A stretch of DNA of 45,859 nucleotides. It comes from Bacteroidota bacterium. GTDB taxonomy: Bacteria > Bacteroidota > Ignavibacteria > UBA10030 > UBA8401. How positions within the stretch are numbered: the first letter of the stretch is position 1; each line of letters begins with the position of its first letter. Positions 33,001 through 41,287 of the stretch are shown in pieces. The notes under the pieces were generated by a model. That model was not told the DNA's origin. It searched no databases and saw nothing but the letters and a program-made list of their open reading frames with translations. Made by a program: the position numbers and the translations under genes. The DNA is taken from contig WBUG01000023.1 of the NCBI GenBank assembly GCA_008933835.1, positions 1 to 45,859 on the forward strand. Direction: 5' to 3'.

Positions 33001-33412
33001 CGTGGAGAGCGACACCGAACGGATGGACATCTACCGCCGCATCGTGCGCGCCGCGACGGAACGGGACATCGACGACCTGCGGATGGAACTGTCGGACCGC
33101 TACGGCACGGCGATGGAGGAGGCGGAGAACCTCTTCCGTCTCGCACGGCTGCGCATCGCCGCTTCCCGCGCCGGCTTCCGCAAGGTGGACCTTAACAAGC
33201 GGACGTTGCGGCTCCACCTTCCCGGCGAGGAGGAGAAGTCCTTCTACGAGAGCGGCGCGTTCCAGGCGCTGATGGAGAAGGTCTCCGCCGCCGGCACGCT
33301 CTCGCTCCGACAGGAAGGGAAGGGTCTCGTGCTGCAGGGTCACGTCCGTTCGTACGACGGCGTCGTCCGCATCGACGAGGCGGCGGAGGTCATCGCGAAC
33401 CTTGAACGGTGA
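30071..33412 (+). CDS. mfd: Transcription-repair coupling factor
   Basis: About 1113 residues from the GTG at 30071, which has AGGTGA 6 bases upstream; GTG 30062 would add three. The order is UvrB-like region (to about 340), RNA polymerase interaction region with RRGDYVVHVDHGIGKFLGL, translocase domains with Walker A G584-DVGFGKTE and D685-EEQ, TATPIPRTLHFS, QLRGRVGRS, and the C-terminal regulatory part. Mfd removes RNA polymerase stalled at DNA damage and recruits UvrA. The length fits E. coli Mfd (1148). The HAD gene follows after 4 bases. Confidence 0.97.
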   Translation: MSYDVKKKIFSSTPFQALAGTEAAPGAPVTLRGVNGSLWAFVAAALFNERKSPVLAVVEDSERAERLRDDCARILGEANVRLCTVEHRHAAQALDLSAPLSQIETMKALRSGVSAVYVTHASALAFAVPEQKEFAASVIELSAGSDTGFAALLERLSTLGFERKPLVETYGDLAVRGGILDIFPFIGEHPVRIEFWGDTIESIREFDVLSQRSIRELQRVSIVPDVLRTTPPDDATLPARATAPLLSYFPDGTVVLSEDPSLLQKAFDELADESVAADYAFEEVTSQLDRFARYEHSLLSADGALDIGSASQPSVNGSVKVLKEKVREFSARGYDVLISSDRQEELDRLRDLLEEEGREEVSEGTDEGETAVPEEAPPLPVQFVAEGFHAGFVLPAAVVALFTEHEVFGRLKARAEKKRKRFKGISAKELHALRRGDYVVHVDHGIGKFLGLQKIRIGGTEQEAAKLEYAEKGTLFVNLNYIARIQKYSSAEGHEPKLNRLGGAEWEKLKNRTKRKLKDIARDLIRLYARRKMSPGFAFAPDAHWQKEMEASFMYDDTPDQAKSTADVKLDMESEHPMDRLVCGDVGFGKTEVAVRAAFKAVMNNKQAAVLVPTTILAQQHFNTFTDRLGRYPVRIALLSRFKSAKEIKGSLAKLAAGELDVIIGTHRLLSKDVRFKDLGLLIIDEEQRFGVAAKEKLRALKVTVDTLTLTATPIPRTLHFSLMGARDLSVINTPPRNRLPIHTEIAAFDKRIIREAVIHEIRRGGQVFIVNDRVQNIDALTAALQEHVPEARFRIAHGQMHGHELEAVMIDFLQKKFDVLVTTKIVESGVDIPSVNTIIINRADKFGLAELYQLRGRVGRSNVQAFAYLLVPPVSLLPKNTLRRLQAIEEFTELGSGLNLAMRDLEIRGAGNMLGGEQSGFIMEMGFEMYTKILEEAVGELKEQEFSELFAAETAAPKPVETQVEADIDAYIPEVYVESDTERMDIYRRIVRAATERDIDDLRMELSDRYGTAMEEAENLFRLARLRIAASRAGFRKVDLNKRTLRLHLPGEEEKSFYESGAFQALMEKVSAAGTLSLRQEGKGLVLQGHVRSYDGVVRIDEAAEVIANLER

Positions 33413-33416
33413 ACCG

Positions 33417-34016
33417 ATGAACGGCGACGGCATCTCCGTCATCCTCTTCGACCTCGGCCGCGTGCTGATGCACATCGACTTCGATGCGTTCCCGCACGCG
33501 CTCGGACTGTACACCGACGAAGAGCGCGCACCGTACCGGGATCCCGCCGCGAGACTCGTCCGCACGTACGAGTCCGGCGCGATGACGACGGAGGAGTTCG
33601 TCGAGGCGCTGCACGCGATGTTCGGCGCGCGCTACACCGCGGAGCGCATCCTCGATGCGTGGAACGCCATCATCGTGCGCGACAACGACGACATCGTACC
33701 GTTCGTCCGGCGCGTGCAGCGGCGGTACCGCACCGCGCTGCTCAGCAACACGAGCGCGAGCCATTGGGAGAAGGTCATGCGCGTCTCCTCGCTCGTCCCC
33801 TCCATCGAACACCGCTTCACCTCCTTCTCTCTCGGCGTGCTCAAGCCGGACCGCCGCGCGTACGACCGTGTCGCCGCATCGCTCGGCGTGGAGCCGCACC
33901 GTATCCTCTTCATCGACGATCTTCCCGAGAACGTCGCCGGCGCCGTCGACGCGGGACTACGCGGAATCACGTACCGAAACGCCCCTCAACTCCTCTCCGA
34001 GACCACTTTTTTGTAA
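33417..34016 (+). CDS. HAD-superfamily phosphatase (YihX-like)
   Basis: 199 residues from the ATG 4 bases after the mfd stop. Motif I is FDLGRVL, motif II LLSNTSASHW, motif III the Lys in GVLKPDRRAYD, and motif IV FIDDLPENV. This is the pattern of the YihX-type HAD phosphatases (FDLGNV...), which in E. coli removes phosphate from alpha-glucose 1-phosphate. The substrate here is not determined. It is very likely on the mfd mRNA. The AT-rich dcw promoter region follows. Confidence 0.88.
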   Translation: MNGDGISVILFDLGRVLMHIDFDAFPHALGLYTDEERAPYRDPAARLVRTYESGAMTTEEFVEALHAMFGARYTAERILDAWNAIIVRDNDDIVPFVRRVQRRYRTALLSNTSASHWEKVMRVSSLVPSIEHRFTSFSLGVLKPDRRAYDRVAASLGVEPHRILFIDDLPENVAGAVDAGLRGITYRNAPQLLSETTFL

Positions 34017-34058
34017 AATATTTTCGACTTAAAGTAGTTTCTTAAGCCTTCCCCCTAA

Positions 34059-34073
34059 CGGTCATTATGACCG
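34059..34073. repeat. 15-base inverted repeat upstream of the dcw cluster
   Basis: CGGTCAT and ATGACCG are exact complements around one T. A second, wider pair (TTGCCGTT at 34078-34085 and AACGGCAA at 34132-34139) lies in the same AT-rich region. Either could be a regulator site or the end of the mfd/HAD transcript. Confidence 0.35.
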
Positions 34074-34147
34074 AAACTTGCCGTTGAAATTTTCAGCACT
34101 TCGAGTACATTTTTGGCGATTTCCTAAGGAAAACGGCAAAATACCGC

Positions 34148-34177
34148 TTGACTTTCCTCCGAAATTCCGTAAATTTC
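34148..34177 (+). promoter_or_regulatory. Probable promoter of the dcw cluster
   Basis: TTGACT (34148-34153) and TAAATT (34170-34175) are 16 bases apart. TAAATTTC also fits the Bacteroidota TAnnTTTG box with one mismatch. It lies 10 bases before the MraZ-type repeats. Confidence 0.5.
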
Positions 34178-34187
34178 CCCTCGTTCG

Positions 34188-34207
34188 GTGGGTAAAAGTG
34201 GGTAAAA
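34188..34207 (+). promoter_or_regulatory. Probable MraZ operator: two GTGGGTAAAA direct repeats
   Basis: Two exact 10-base repeats in tandem, giving GTGGG every 10 bp. MraZ of E. coli binds TGGGN5 repeats upstream of its own gene. The site is 30 bases before mraZ and just downstream of the probable promoter, a position suited to repression. Confidence 0.75.
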
Positions 34208-34237
34208 ATCCTTCAATAAATTAAGGCGTTTCTGTAC

Positions 34238-34693
34238 GTGTCCTCCTTCAAGGGGTCATATCATTACACCGTCGACAGCAAGGGACGTATCAACGTACCG
34301 GCGAAGATGCGGAAGAACCTGTCGCCCGAGGCGAACAGCGGGTTCGTGATCACCCGCGGTTTCGAGCCGTGCATCTTCGTGTACCCGAACGACGAGTGGG
34401 CGAAACGCGAAACGGAGATCGGCAAGCTGCAGCAGACGAAACCGGAGGACCGGTTCTTCACCCGGATGCTGCTGCAGTACGCGACCGACGCCGAACTGGA
34501 CGGACAGTACCGCATCGCCCTGCCGAAGGAGCTGATGCAGTACGCCAACATCAAGGGAGAGGTCTTCATCCTCGGCGCGTACGACCGCATCGAGGTGTGG
34601 GCCCCGGAAGAGTTCCAGAAGTACCTCGACGCACAGCAGAAGGATTATCTGACCGTGGCGTCCACCGTGTTCGACGCCGCGAACGGCGAATAG
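34238..34693 (+). CDS. mraZ: MraZ, transcriptional regulator of the dcw cluster
   Basis: 151 residues starting at GTG 34238. Two AbrB-like half-domains are visible: YTVDSKGRINVPAKMRKNL near the start, and ELDGQYRIALPKELMQYA at about 88-105 carrying the second (D..GR)-type repeat in diverged form. MraZ forms a ring-shaped oligomer that binds tandem repeats in front of the dcw genes and in E. coli represses them. The matching GTGGGTAAAA repeats lie directly upstream. It is the first gene of the cluster. Confidence 0.95.
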   Translation: MSSFKGSYHYTVDSKGRINVPAKMRKNLSPEANSGFVITRGFEPCIFVYPNDEWAKRETEIGKLQQTKPEDRFFTRMLLQYATDAELDGQYRIALPKELMQYANIKGEVFILGAYDRIEVWAPEEFQKYLDAQQKDYLTVASTVFDAANGE

Positions 34694-34744
34694 TGCTCGG
34701 CGGTGGCGGAGGGTGAGCCGCATCGCCGTCAACCCCGCGCAACC

Positions 34745-35683
34745 ATGAACCCGACCTCCGCCTCATACCATGTGCCCGTGATGCCCGCCGAGACCGTCGG
34801 ACATCTCGTGACGGCGGCGGACGGGGTGTACGTGGACGGCACCCTCGGCGGCGGTGGACATGCGGAGCTCATCTGCCGCCGTCTCGCCCCCGGCGGTACG
34901 CTCATCGGCATCGACGCGGACGCCGACGCACAGGCCGCGGCCGCGCAGCGGCTGCAACCGTTCGCATCATCCATACGACTCGTGCACGACAACACCTCCA
35001 ACATTCGCGCCATCCTCCGCTCGCTCCAGATCCCGACGATCCACGGACTGCTCCTCGACCTCGGCGTCTCCTCGTACCAGCTCGACGCGCCGGGGAAGGG
35101 ATTCTCGTTCCGCGGGGACGAACCGCTGGACATGCGGATGGACCGCCGTCAGCCGCTCGACGCCCGCACGGTGATCAACACGTACGGCGAGGAGGAGCTC
35201 GCGAACATCATCTTCCGTTACGGCGAAGAGCGGGCGTCGCGCCGCATCGCGCGCGCCGTCGTCCGCCGTCGGACCGAGCGCCCGGTGGAGACCACCGGCG
35301 ACCTCGCGCGGCTGGTGGAGGAGAGCGTCGGCGGACGGTTCGCCGTCAAGTCGCTCGCACGGGTCTTTCAGGCGGTGCGCATCGAAGTGAACGGCGAACT
35401 GGAGCGGCTGCGGAGCATCCTGCGCGATTCGATGGAGGTGCTCGCGTCGGGAGGACGCATCGTGGTCATCTCGTACCATTCGCTCGAAGACCGCATCGTG
35501 AAGACCTTCTTTCAGGAGTGCGCGGCGGAGAGCGTTCCGTCCGGTTCCAAGTACCTGCCCGACACGCCGCGGACCCCCGACCTGCGCATCCTCACGCGCA
35601 AGCCGGTGGAGGCGTCCGAGGACGAACGGTCGGCGAATCCCCGCTCGCGCAGCGCGAAGCTGCGGGCGGCCGAGAGGGTGTGA
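34745..35683 (+). CDS. rsmH: 16S rRNA m4C1402 methyltransferase
   Basis: 312 residues from ATG 34745 (MNPTSASYHVPVMPAETV); upstream in-frame codons are not conserved in the family. The SAM site is VDGTLGGGGHAELI, and ILLDLGVSS-type LLLDLGVSSYQLD, GFSFRGDEPLDMRM, and ISYHSLEDRIVKTFF are strong RsmH marks. It methylates N4 of C1402 in 16S rRNA. It is the classical second gene of the dcw cluster. Its TGA overlaps the next gene's ATG. Confidence 0.97.
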   Translation: MNPTSASYHVPVMPAETVGHLVTAADGVYVDGTLGGGGHAELICRRLAPGGTLIGIDADADAQAAAAQRLQPFASSIRLVHDNTSNIRAILRSLQIPTIHGLLLDLGVSSYQLDAPGKGFSFRGDEPLDMRMDRRQPLDARTVINTYGEEELANIIFRYGEERASRRIARAVVRRRTERPVETTGDLARLVEESVGGRFAVKSLARVFQAVRIEVNGELERLRSILRDSMEVLASGGRIVVISYHSLEDRIVKTFFQECAAESVPSGSKYLPDTPRTPDLRILTRKPVEASEDERSANPRSRSAKLRAAERV

Positions 35684-36153
35684 TGGCGCGGAAGAGTCAG
35701 CAGGTCCCCCCGCGGGACGTGGCGGACATGCCGGCGTTCGACGACCGCCGCATCTATAATAATGCGGTCGCGTTCCCGGCGGACCCGCAGTCCGCCGTGC
35801 CGGGATACGCCGTCCGCCCGAACGTGCGGACCGCCTCCAAACGGCGGCAGGCGAAGACCTCCAACGTGGTGGCGTTCCTCTTCCTCGTCGCCGCGGCGGC
35901 GCTGCTCTACGTGGGGAACGTCATCGCGGTGAACAATCTGGCGAAGGAAGTGAACGACCTGGCGGCGCGGCATCAGCAGATCCTGAGCACCAACGAAGTG
36001 CTGCGGGCGGAGATCAACCGGAAGGCGAGTCTGGAGCGCATCGGTCTGATGGCGCAGGAGAAGTACGGCATGACGAATCCCAAAGAGGCGCCGGTATGGT
36101 TCGAAGTGGACCCGGAACGCGTCGCGGCGGTCCGCGAGGCGGTCGGGGAGTGA
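35683..36153 (+). CDS. ftsL: FtsL-like division protein
   Basis: 156 residues. The layout is that of FtsL: a cytoplasmic N-terminal tail of about 60 residues, one membrane segment (about 62-83, VVAFLFLVAAAALLYVGNVI), and an extracytoplasmic coiled coil (NNLAKEVNDLAARHQQIL...LRAEINRKASLERI), ending in EKYGMTNP. FtsL joins FtsB and FtsQ to activate septal wall synthesis by FtsW/FtsI. Sequence similarity is weak, as usual for FtsL; the position between rsmH and ftsI supports the call. The start overlaps the rsmH stop. Confidence 0.8.
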   Translation: MARKSQQVPPRDVADMPAFDDRRIYNNAVAFPADPQSAVPGYAVRPNVRTASKRRQAKTSNVVAFLFLVAAAALLYVGNVIAVNNLAKEVNDLAARHQQILSTNEVLRAEINRKASLERIGLMAQEKYGMTNPKEAPVWFEVDPERVAAVREAVGE

Positions 36154-36160
36154 GGCGCCC

Positions 36161-38350
36161 ATGAAGCTGTGGAATCCCTTCGCGAAACGTGCGGACGCTC
36201 CGGCCGAGACGCCGCAGCTGCGGGACTACCGTCACCGTCTGCTCATCGTGAAGGTGGGCTTTCTGCTGGCGTTCGCCGCCGCGGGTGCGCGGCTGGTGCA
36301 GATCCAGGTGGTGGAGGCGGGGAAGTACCGCGAGATCGCGCGGAAACAGTATGAGGCGAAGGTGCCGCTCGTCGCGCAGCGCGGTGCCGTGTACGACCGG
36401 AACGGCTCCATCCTCGTGGCGAACACGCAGTTCGTCTCGTTCGCGGCGGACCCGACCATCGCCGGCGAGGACGCGCGGTTCATCGCCCGCGAGTTCTCGA
36501 AGGTGACCGGCCGTGCGGAGCGCGAGTACGTGGCGCGGCTGCAGAGTTCCAAGCGGTTCGTCTGGCTCGACCGCCACCTCCGTCCCGACGTGGCGGAGCG
36601 CATCCCCCTGAAGAAGATGGGGGGCATCGTGAAGATGACCGAAGCGAAACGGCTCTACCACTACGACGAGGTCGCAGGACAGCTGCTCGGCGCCACGAAC
36701 ATCGACAACGCCGGGGTCAGCGGCATCGAGCAGCAGTTCAACGACGTGCTGAAGGGGCGCGACGGATACGTGGTGATGCAGCGCGACGGACTCGGACGGA
36801 AGCGTCCGTCGGTCGACTACCCGCGCGAGGAGGCGGTGGACGGACATTCGCTCGAGCTGACCATCGACCTCCAGTACCAGTCCATCGCCGAAGAGGAGCT
36901 CAAGAAGGGGGTCGCGCGGACGCAGTCCGAAGCGGGGCTGGTGGTGATGATGCGTCCGCAGACGGGCGAGATCCTCGCCATGGCGAACGCCCCGTCGGTG
37001 AACCTGAACAAGGTGACCGACGCCGACCTGCTGAAGAACCGCATCGTGTCGGACATGTACGAGCCCGGCTCGGTGTTCAAGATCGTCACCGCCTCCGCCG
37101 CGCTCCGGTACGGTGCGGCGACCGCGGAGCGGCGCTTCTACGGCGAGAACGGGAAGTACCGGATCGAGTACCCGGGACGCCAGGTGCGTCTCATCAACGA
37201 TTCGCACCCGATGCGCGACGTCACCTTCGCCGAAGCGATGGCCTACTCGTCGAACATCGTCATGGCGAAGGTGAGCGACCTCATCGGACCGGAGCGGCTC
37301 TTCACCCAGGCGCGCGACTTCGGGTTCGGCATGATGACCGGCGTGGAACTGCCGGCGGAGATCAACGGACAGCTCAAGAAGACCTCCGAATGGTCCATGG
37401 CCTCCCTCAACTCCATCGCCTACGGATACGAGGTGGGGGTGACGCCGCTGCAGATCGTGACGGCGTACGCGGCGCTGGCCAACGACGGGATGCTCATGAA
37501 GCCGTACGTGGTGCAGCGCGAACGGGACGAGACGGGGCAGGAGGTGTACGCCGGGCAGCCGCAGATGATCCGCCGCGCGGTGCCGAAAGAGGTCGCCCGC
37601 GACGTGGTGCGGATGCTCGAAGGGGTGGTGGAGTTCGGCAGCGGCGCCGTGGTGAAGATCCCCGGCGTGCACATCGCCGGAAAGACGGGGACGTCGCGCA
37701 AGCATGTGAACGGCAGGTACGAGGAGGGGAGCTACAACGCGTCGTTCGTCGGCTTCTTTCCGGTGGAGCGTCCGGAGGTCGTCTGTCTGGTGATGCTCGA
37801 GAAGCCGAAAGCGGGGGGATACTACGGCGCGGTCGCGAGCGCCCCCATCTTCAAGGCCATCGCCGAGCGCATCGTGCACAACAACGGACTCGCCGCACGC
37901 ACGGTGGCCGCCGGTCCCGCCGCGCCGGCCCCGGGCACGGACGCGGAACCGACGGTGACCGTGCCCGACGTCGCGGCGAAGAGCGCCGCGGACGCGGCGG
38001 CGGTGCTGAAAGGGGCGGGACTCGCGGCGAAGGTCATCGGCACGGGGGACGACGTGGTGCGGCAGTATCCGCCCGCCGGCCGGAAAGTGGAGCGGGGCTC
38101 CTTCGTGCAATTGATGATGAACGAGGACGAACGCGCCGCCGCGGCCGGCGCGCCGACCGTCCCGGACGTGCGGGGCATGAGCGTGCGCCGCGCGGTGAAC
38201 AAACTGGCCGCGGAGCAGATGGGGGTCTCCATCGTCGGTTCGGGCCTGGTGGTGAACCAGTTCCCCAGTCCCGGCACCGCGATGAAACCCGGCGCGAAGG
38301 TGACCATCCTTTGCGAACCGCGCGCCGTCACGACCGCGCACGTGTACTGA
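36161..38350 (+). CDS. ftsI: Class B penicillin-binding protein with two PASTA domains
   Basis: 729 residues. A membrane anchor at about 28-48 is followed by the PBP dimerisation region (AQRGAVYDRNGSILV) and the transpeptidase with S304-V-F-K307, S363-S-N365 and K508-T-G-T511. Two PASTA domains close the protein (about 602-661 and 662-723; VPDVAAKSAADAAAVL and VPDVRGMSVRRAVNKL). It cross-links septal peptidoglycan. The C-terminal PASTA domains distinguish it from the proteobacterial FtsI. It starts 7 bases after the ftsL stop. Confidence 0.95.
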   Translation: MKLWNPFAKRADAPAETPQLRDYRHRLLIVKVGFLLAFAAAGARLVQIQVVEAGKYREIARKQYEAKVPLVAQRGAVYDRNGSILVANTQFVSFAADPTIAGEDARFIAREFSKVTGRAEREYVARLQSSKRFVWLDRHLRPDVAERIPLKKMGGIVKMTEAKRLYHYDEVAGQLLGATNIDNAGVSGIEQQFNDVLKGRDGYVVMQRDGLGRKRPSVDYPREEAVDGHSLELTIDLQYQSIAEEELKKGVARTQSEAGLVVMMRPQTGEILAMANAPSVNLNKVTDADLLKNRIVSDMYEPGSVFKIVTASAALRYGAATAERRFYGENGKYRIEYPGRQVRLINDSHPMRDVTFAEAMAYSSNIVMAKVSDLIGPERLFTQARDFGFGMMTGVELPAEINGQLKKTSEWSMASLNSIAYGYEVGVTPLQIVTAYAALANDGMLMKPYVVQRERDETGQEVYAGQPQMIRRAVPKEVARDVVRMLEGVVEFGSGAVVKIPGVHIAGKTGTSRKHVNGRYEEGSYNASFVGFFPVERPEVVCLVMLEKPKAGGYYGAVASAPIFKAIAERIVHNNGLAARTVAAGPAAPAPGTDAEPTVTVPDVAAKSAADAAAVLKGAGLAAKVIGTGDDVVRQYPPAGRKVERGSFVQLMMNEDERAAAAGAPTVPDVRGMSVRRAVNKLAAEQMGVSIVGSGLVVNQFPSPGTAMKPGAKVTILCEPRAVTTAHVY

Positions 38351-38375
38351 ACGGCATCCTGACCATGAACAGACC

Positions 38376-39869
38376 ATGACATTATCCGAGGCATTGCAGG
38401 GCGTCAGCGTCGTCAAGATGTTCCAGACGATGTACGGGAAGATGGTCGTCACGCACGACGTGAAGATCAGCGGCGTGCAGTACGACTCCCGGCGCGTGCA
38501 GCGCGAGAATCTCTTCGTCGCCCTCCGCGGCAGCGGCAGCGACGGACACGACTACCTGCAGGCCGCCATCGCGGCGGGAGCGAAGGTGCTCGTGATGGAG
38601 GACGACGCTGCCGTCCCGGACCCGCTCTGCATGCACCACGGCGTGGTGAAGGTGGTGGTCTCGGACAGCCGGCGGGCGCTCGCGCGCATCGCGGCGAACT
38701 ACCACGGCCGCCCCGCCGATTCCCTGACCGTCATCGGCGTCACCGGGACGAACGGTAAGACGACCACGACGTACCTCCTCAAGCAGATGCTCGAAGCGGC
38801 GCCGGAGGTCCGGGCGGGTCTCATCGGCACGGTCGAGGTCGTCATCGGCGATGAACGGCGTCCGGCCACGCACACCACGCCGGAGTCGCTCGAACTGCAC
38901 GGACTGTTCGCCGAGATGAAACGGAAGGGATGCACGCACGTGGTGATGGAGGTGTCGTCCCACGCCCTGCATCAGCGCCGCGTGTACGGCGTTCCGTTCG
39001 CCGCCGCCGTCTTCACGAACCTGACGCAGGACCATCTGGACTACCACCGCACGATGGAGGAGTACTTCGAAGCGAAGCGGAGCCTGTTCACCTCCCTCGC
39101 CCCCTCCGCCGTCGCCGTCACGAACGCGGACTCCCCCGACGGCCTCCGCATCACCGGCGGCTGCGCGGCGCCGGTGCGGACGTACGGCGTGGACTCCGCC
39201 GCGGACGTGAAGGCGGAGAACGTCTCCATCGCCGTCAGCGGCTCCTCCCTCCGCATCGGCGGGACGGACATCCGTACGCCGCTGGTGGGACGGTTCAACA
39301 TCTACAATTTCCTCGGCGCCTACGCCGCCGTCACCGCCCTCGGGATCCCGGTGTCGCCCGGGACCTGCGCGCGGCTCGAGCCGGCGCCGGGACGCTTCCA
39401 GCAGTTCCACGCTCCGGCCGGCTGGACCGCCATCGTGGACTACGCGCACACGCCGGACGCGCTCGAGAACTGTCTCCAGACCGTCCACGACGTGCTCCCC
39501 GCGCAGCGGACGAACCGCATCATCACCGTGTTCGGCGCCGGCGGGGACCGGGACCGGACGAAGCGCCCCGTCATGGGACGCATCGCCGCGGCGATGAGCG
39601 ACATCGTCGTCGTCACGTCGGACAATCCGCGCACCGAGGACCCCGCCGCCATCATCGGCGACATCCTCGGAGGGATCGCGGACCGCACCGCGGTGACGGC
39701 GGAGCCGGACCGCGCGACGGCCATCCGTACGGCGCTCGCGCAGGCGCGCTCCGGCGACGTGGTGCTCATCGCCGGCAAGGGACACGAAGATTATCAGGTG
39801 CTCGGGACGCAGAAGGTCCACTTCAGCGACCGGGAACAGGTCATGACGTACATCTCAGCCCAGGCATGA
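38376..39869 (+). CDS. murE: UDP-MurNAc-L-Ala-D-Glu:meso-diaminopimelate ligase
   Basis: 497 residues. ATP site GVTGTNGKTTTTYLL, HTTPESLELHGLF, and the substrate-specifying D416-N-P-R419, which marks meso-diaminopimelate rather than lysine. KGHEDYQ near the end is also typical. It adds the third amino acid of the peptidoglycan stem in the cytoplasm. The gap after ftsI is 25 bases. The stop overlaps the murF start (ATGA). Confidence 0.97.
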   Translation: MTLSEALQGVSVVKMFQTMYGKMVVTHDVKISGVQYDSRRVQRENLFVALRGSGSDGHDYLQAAIAAGAKVLVMEDDAAVPDPLCMHHGVVKVVVSDSRRALARIAANYHGRPADSLTVIGVTGTNGKTTTTYLLKQMLEAAPEVRAGLIGTVEVVIGDERRPATHTTPESLELHGLFAEMKRKGCTHVVMEVSSHALHQRRVYGVPFAAAVFTNLTQDHLDYHRTMEEYFEAKRSLFTSLAPSAVAVTNADSPDGLRITGGCAAPVRTYGVDSAADVKAENVSIAVSGSSLRIGGTDIRTPLVGRFNIYNFLGAYAAVTALGIPVSPGTCARLEPAPGRFQQFHAPAGWTAIVDYAHTPDALENCLQTVHDVLPAQRTNRIITVFGAGGDRDRTKRPVMGRIAAAMSDIVVVTSDNPRTEDPAAIIGDILGGIADRTAVTAEPDRATAIRTALAQARSGDVVLIAGKGHEDYQVLGTQKVHFSDREQVMTYISAQA

Positions 39870-41287
39870 AGACCATCACTGCTACCGACCTGAAGAAGCT
39901 GACCGGCGCCGCCGTGACGAACGGCGATGCGCTGAAACGCCGGAAGCTGCAGCGGGTCTGCACCGATTCGCGTTCGGTGCGGGCGGGAGACCTCTTCGTC
40001 GCCCTGAAAGGGGAGACGTTCGACGCGCACACGTTCCTGGACGCCGTGCTCGCCGCGGAGCCCTCCGCCCTGCTCGTGCATCACGGCTGGGCGCGGGAGA
40101 ACGCCGGACGTCTCGCGTCGCTTCCGTGCGCCGTCTGTGCGGTGCCGGACACGACCGCGGCCTTCGGCGAACTGGCGCGGACGTACCGCCGCAAGTTCGG
40201 CATCCCCGTCATCGCGGTCGGCGGCAGCAACGGCAAGACGACGACCAAGGAGATGGTGACCGCGGTGCTCCGCACCCGATTCGAGGTGCTGGCGACCGAA
40301 GGGAACCTCAACAACCACATCGGCGTGCCGCAGACCCTCTTCCGACTCGACGAACACCACGGTGCGGCAGTGGTGGAGATCGGCACGAACCACTTCGGCG
40401 AACTGCGGCACCTCTGCGCCGTCGCCGAACCGACGCACGGTCTGCTCACCAACATCGGCCGGGAGCATCTGGAGTTCTTCGGGGACGAGGCGGGAGTGGC
40501 GAAGGAGGAGACGGAACTGTTCCGTCATCTCGCGGAGACCAAAGGGTTCGTCTTCCTGAACGCGGACGATCCGTACCTGGCGAAGGAGCTCAAAGGACTG
40601 AAGCGCGTCCTCTCCTACGGCGCGGCGCCGAAAGCGGACGTGCGCGTGCGCCGCGTGCATGCGGGTCCGACCGGCGCGTACCGGTTCCAGCTTGAATGGG
40701 GCGCGAAGGACATCACGGTGCCGGTGCGGCTGTCGGTGCCGGGGGCGCATAACGTCATCAATGCGGCAGCGGCGGCCGCGGTGGGACTGAAGCTCGGCGT
40801 CCGGCCGAAGCGGGCGGCCGAAGCGCTCGCGGCGTTCGTCTCCGCCTCGAAGCGGATGGAAGTGATGGAGCACGTCGGCGTGACCGTCCTGAACGACACG
40901 TACAACTCGAACCCCGATTCGGTGATGGCCGCGCTCCGCACGCTGGTCTCCGTCGCGGCGACGGGTCGGAAGGTGGCGGTGCTCGGCGATATGCGGGAAC
41001 TGGGTGAGGCGTCCAAGCGTGAGCACACCGGTATCGGTGCGGCCGCCGCGGAGATGCCGGTGGACCGGCTCTACACCTTCGGTACGTTCTCGAAGTACAC
41101 GCAGGAGGCGTTCGGCGGCGAACGCTCCGCGCATTACGAATCGAAGGAGGCGCTGAGCGCCGACCTGAAGGCGTTCCTCCGGCCGGGGGACGTGGTGCTG
41201 GTGAAGGGATCGCGCGGCATGCGCATGGAGGACGTGACGGCGGTGCTGGTCCCCTCCGCCGCCGGACAAACACGGAAGGAGCACTGA
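39866..41287 (+). CDS. murF: UDP-MurNAc-tripeptide:D-Ala-D-Ala ligase
   Basis: 473 residues from the ATG overlapping the murE stop. Features: VCTDSRSVRAGDLFVALKGE, ATP site VGGSNGKTTTKEM, NLNNHIGVP, VEIGTNHFGE, and LNDTYNSNPDSVMAAL. It adds D-Ala-D-Ala to complete the muramyl pentapeptide. The frame is open far upstream, through murE, but only this start fits the family. The TGA overlaps the mraY ATG. Confidence 0.97.
   Translation: MKTITATDLKKLTGAAVTNGDALKRRKLQRVCTDSRSVRAGDLFVALKGETFDAHTFLDAVLAAEPSALLVHHGWARENAGRLASLPCAVCAVPDTTAAFGELARTYRRKFGIPVIAVGGSNGKTTTKEMVTAVLRTRFEVLATEGNLNNHIGVPQTLFRLDEHHGAAVVEIGTNHFGELRHLCAVAEPTHGLLTNIGREHLEFFGDEAGVAKEETELFRHLAETKGFVFLNADDPYLAKELKGLKRVLSYGAAPKADVRVRRVHAGPTGAYRFQLEWGAKDITVPVRLSVPGAHNVINAAAAAAVGLKLGVRPKRAAEALAAFVSASKRMEVMEHVGVTVLNDTYNSNPDSVMAALRTLVSVAATGRKVAVLGDMRELGEASKREHTGIGAAAAEMPVDRLYTFGTFSKYTQEAFGGERSAHYESKEALSADLKAFLRPGDVVLVKGSRGMRMEDVTAVLVPSAAGQTRKEH

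Noticed and set aside
30779-33565. Open minus-strand frame of 928 codons
   Set aside because: Antisense to mfd; shadow frame with low-complexity charged translation.
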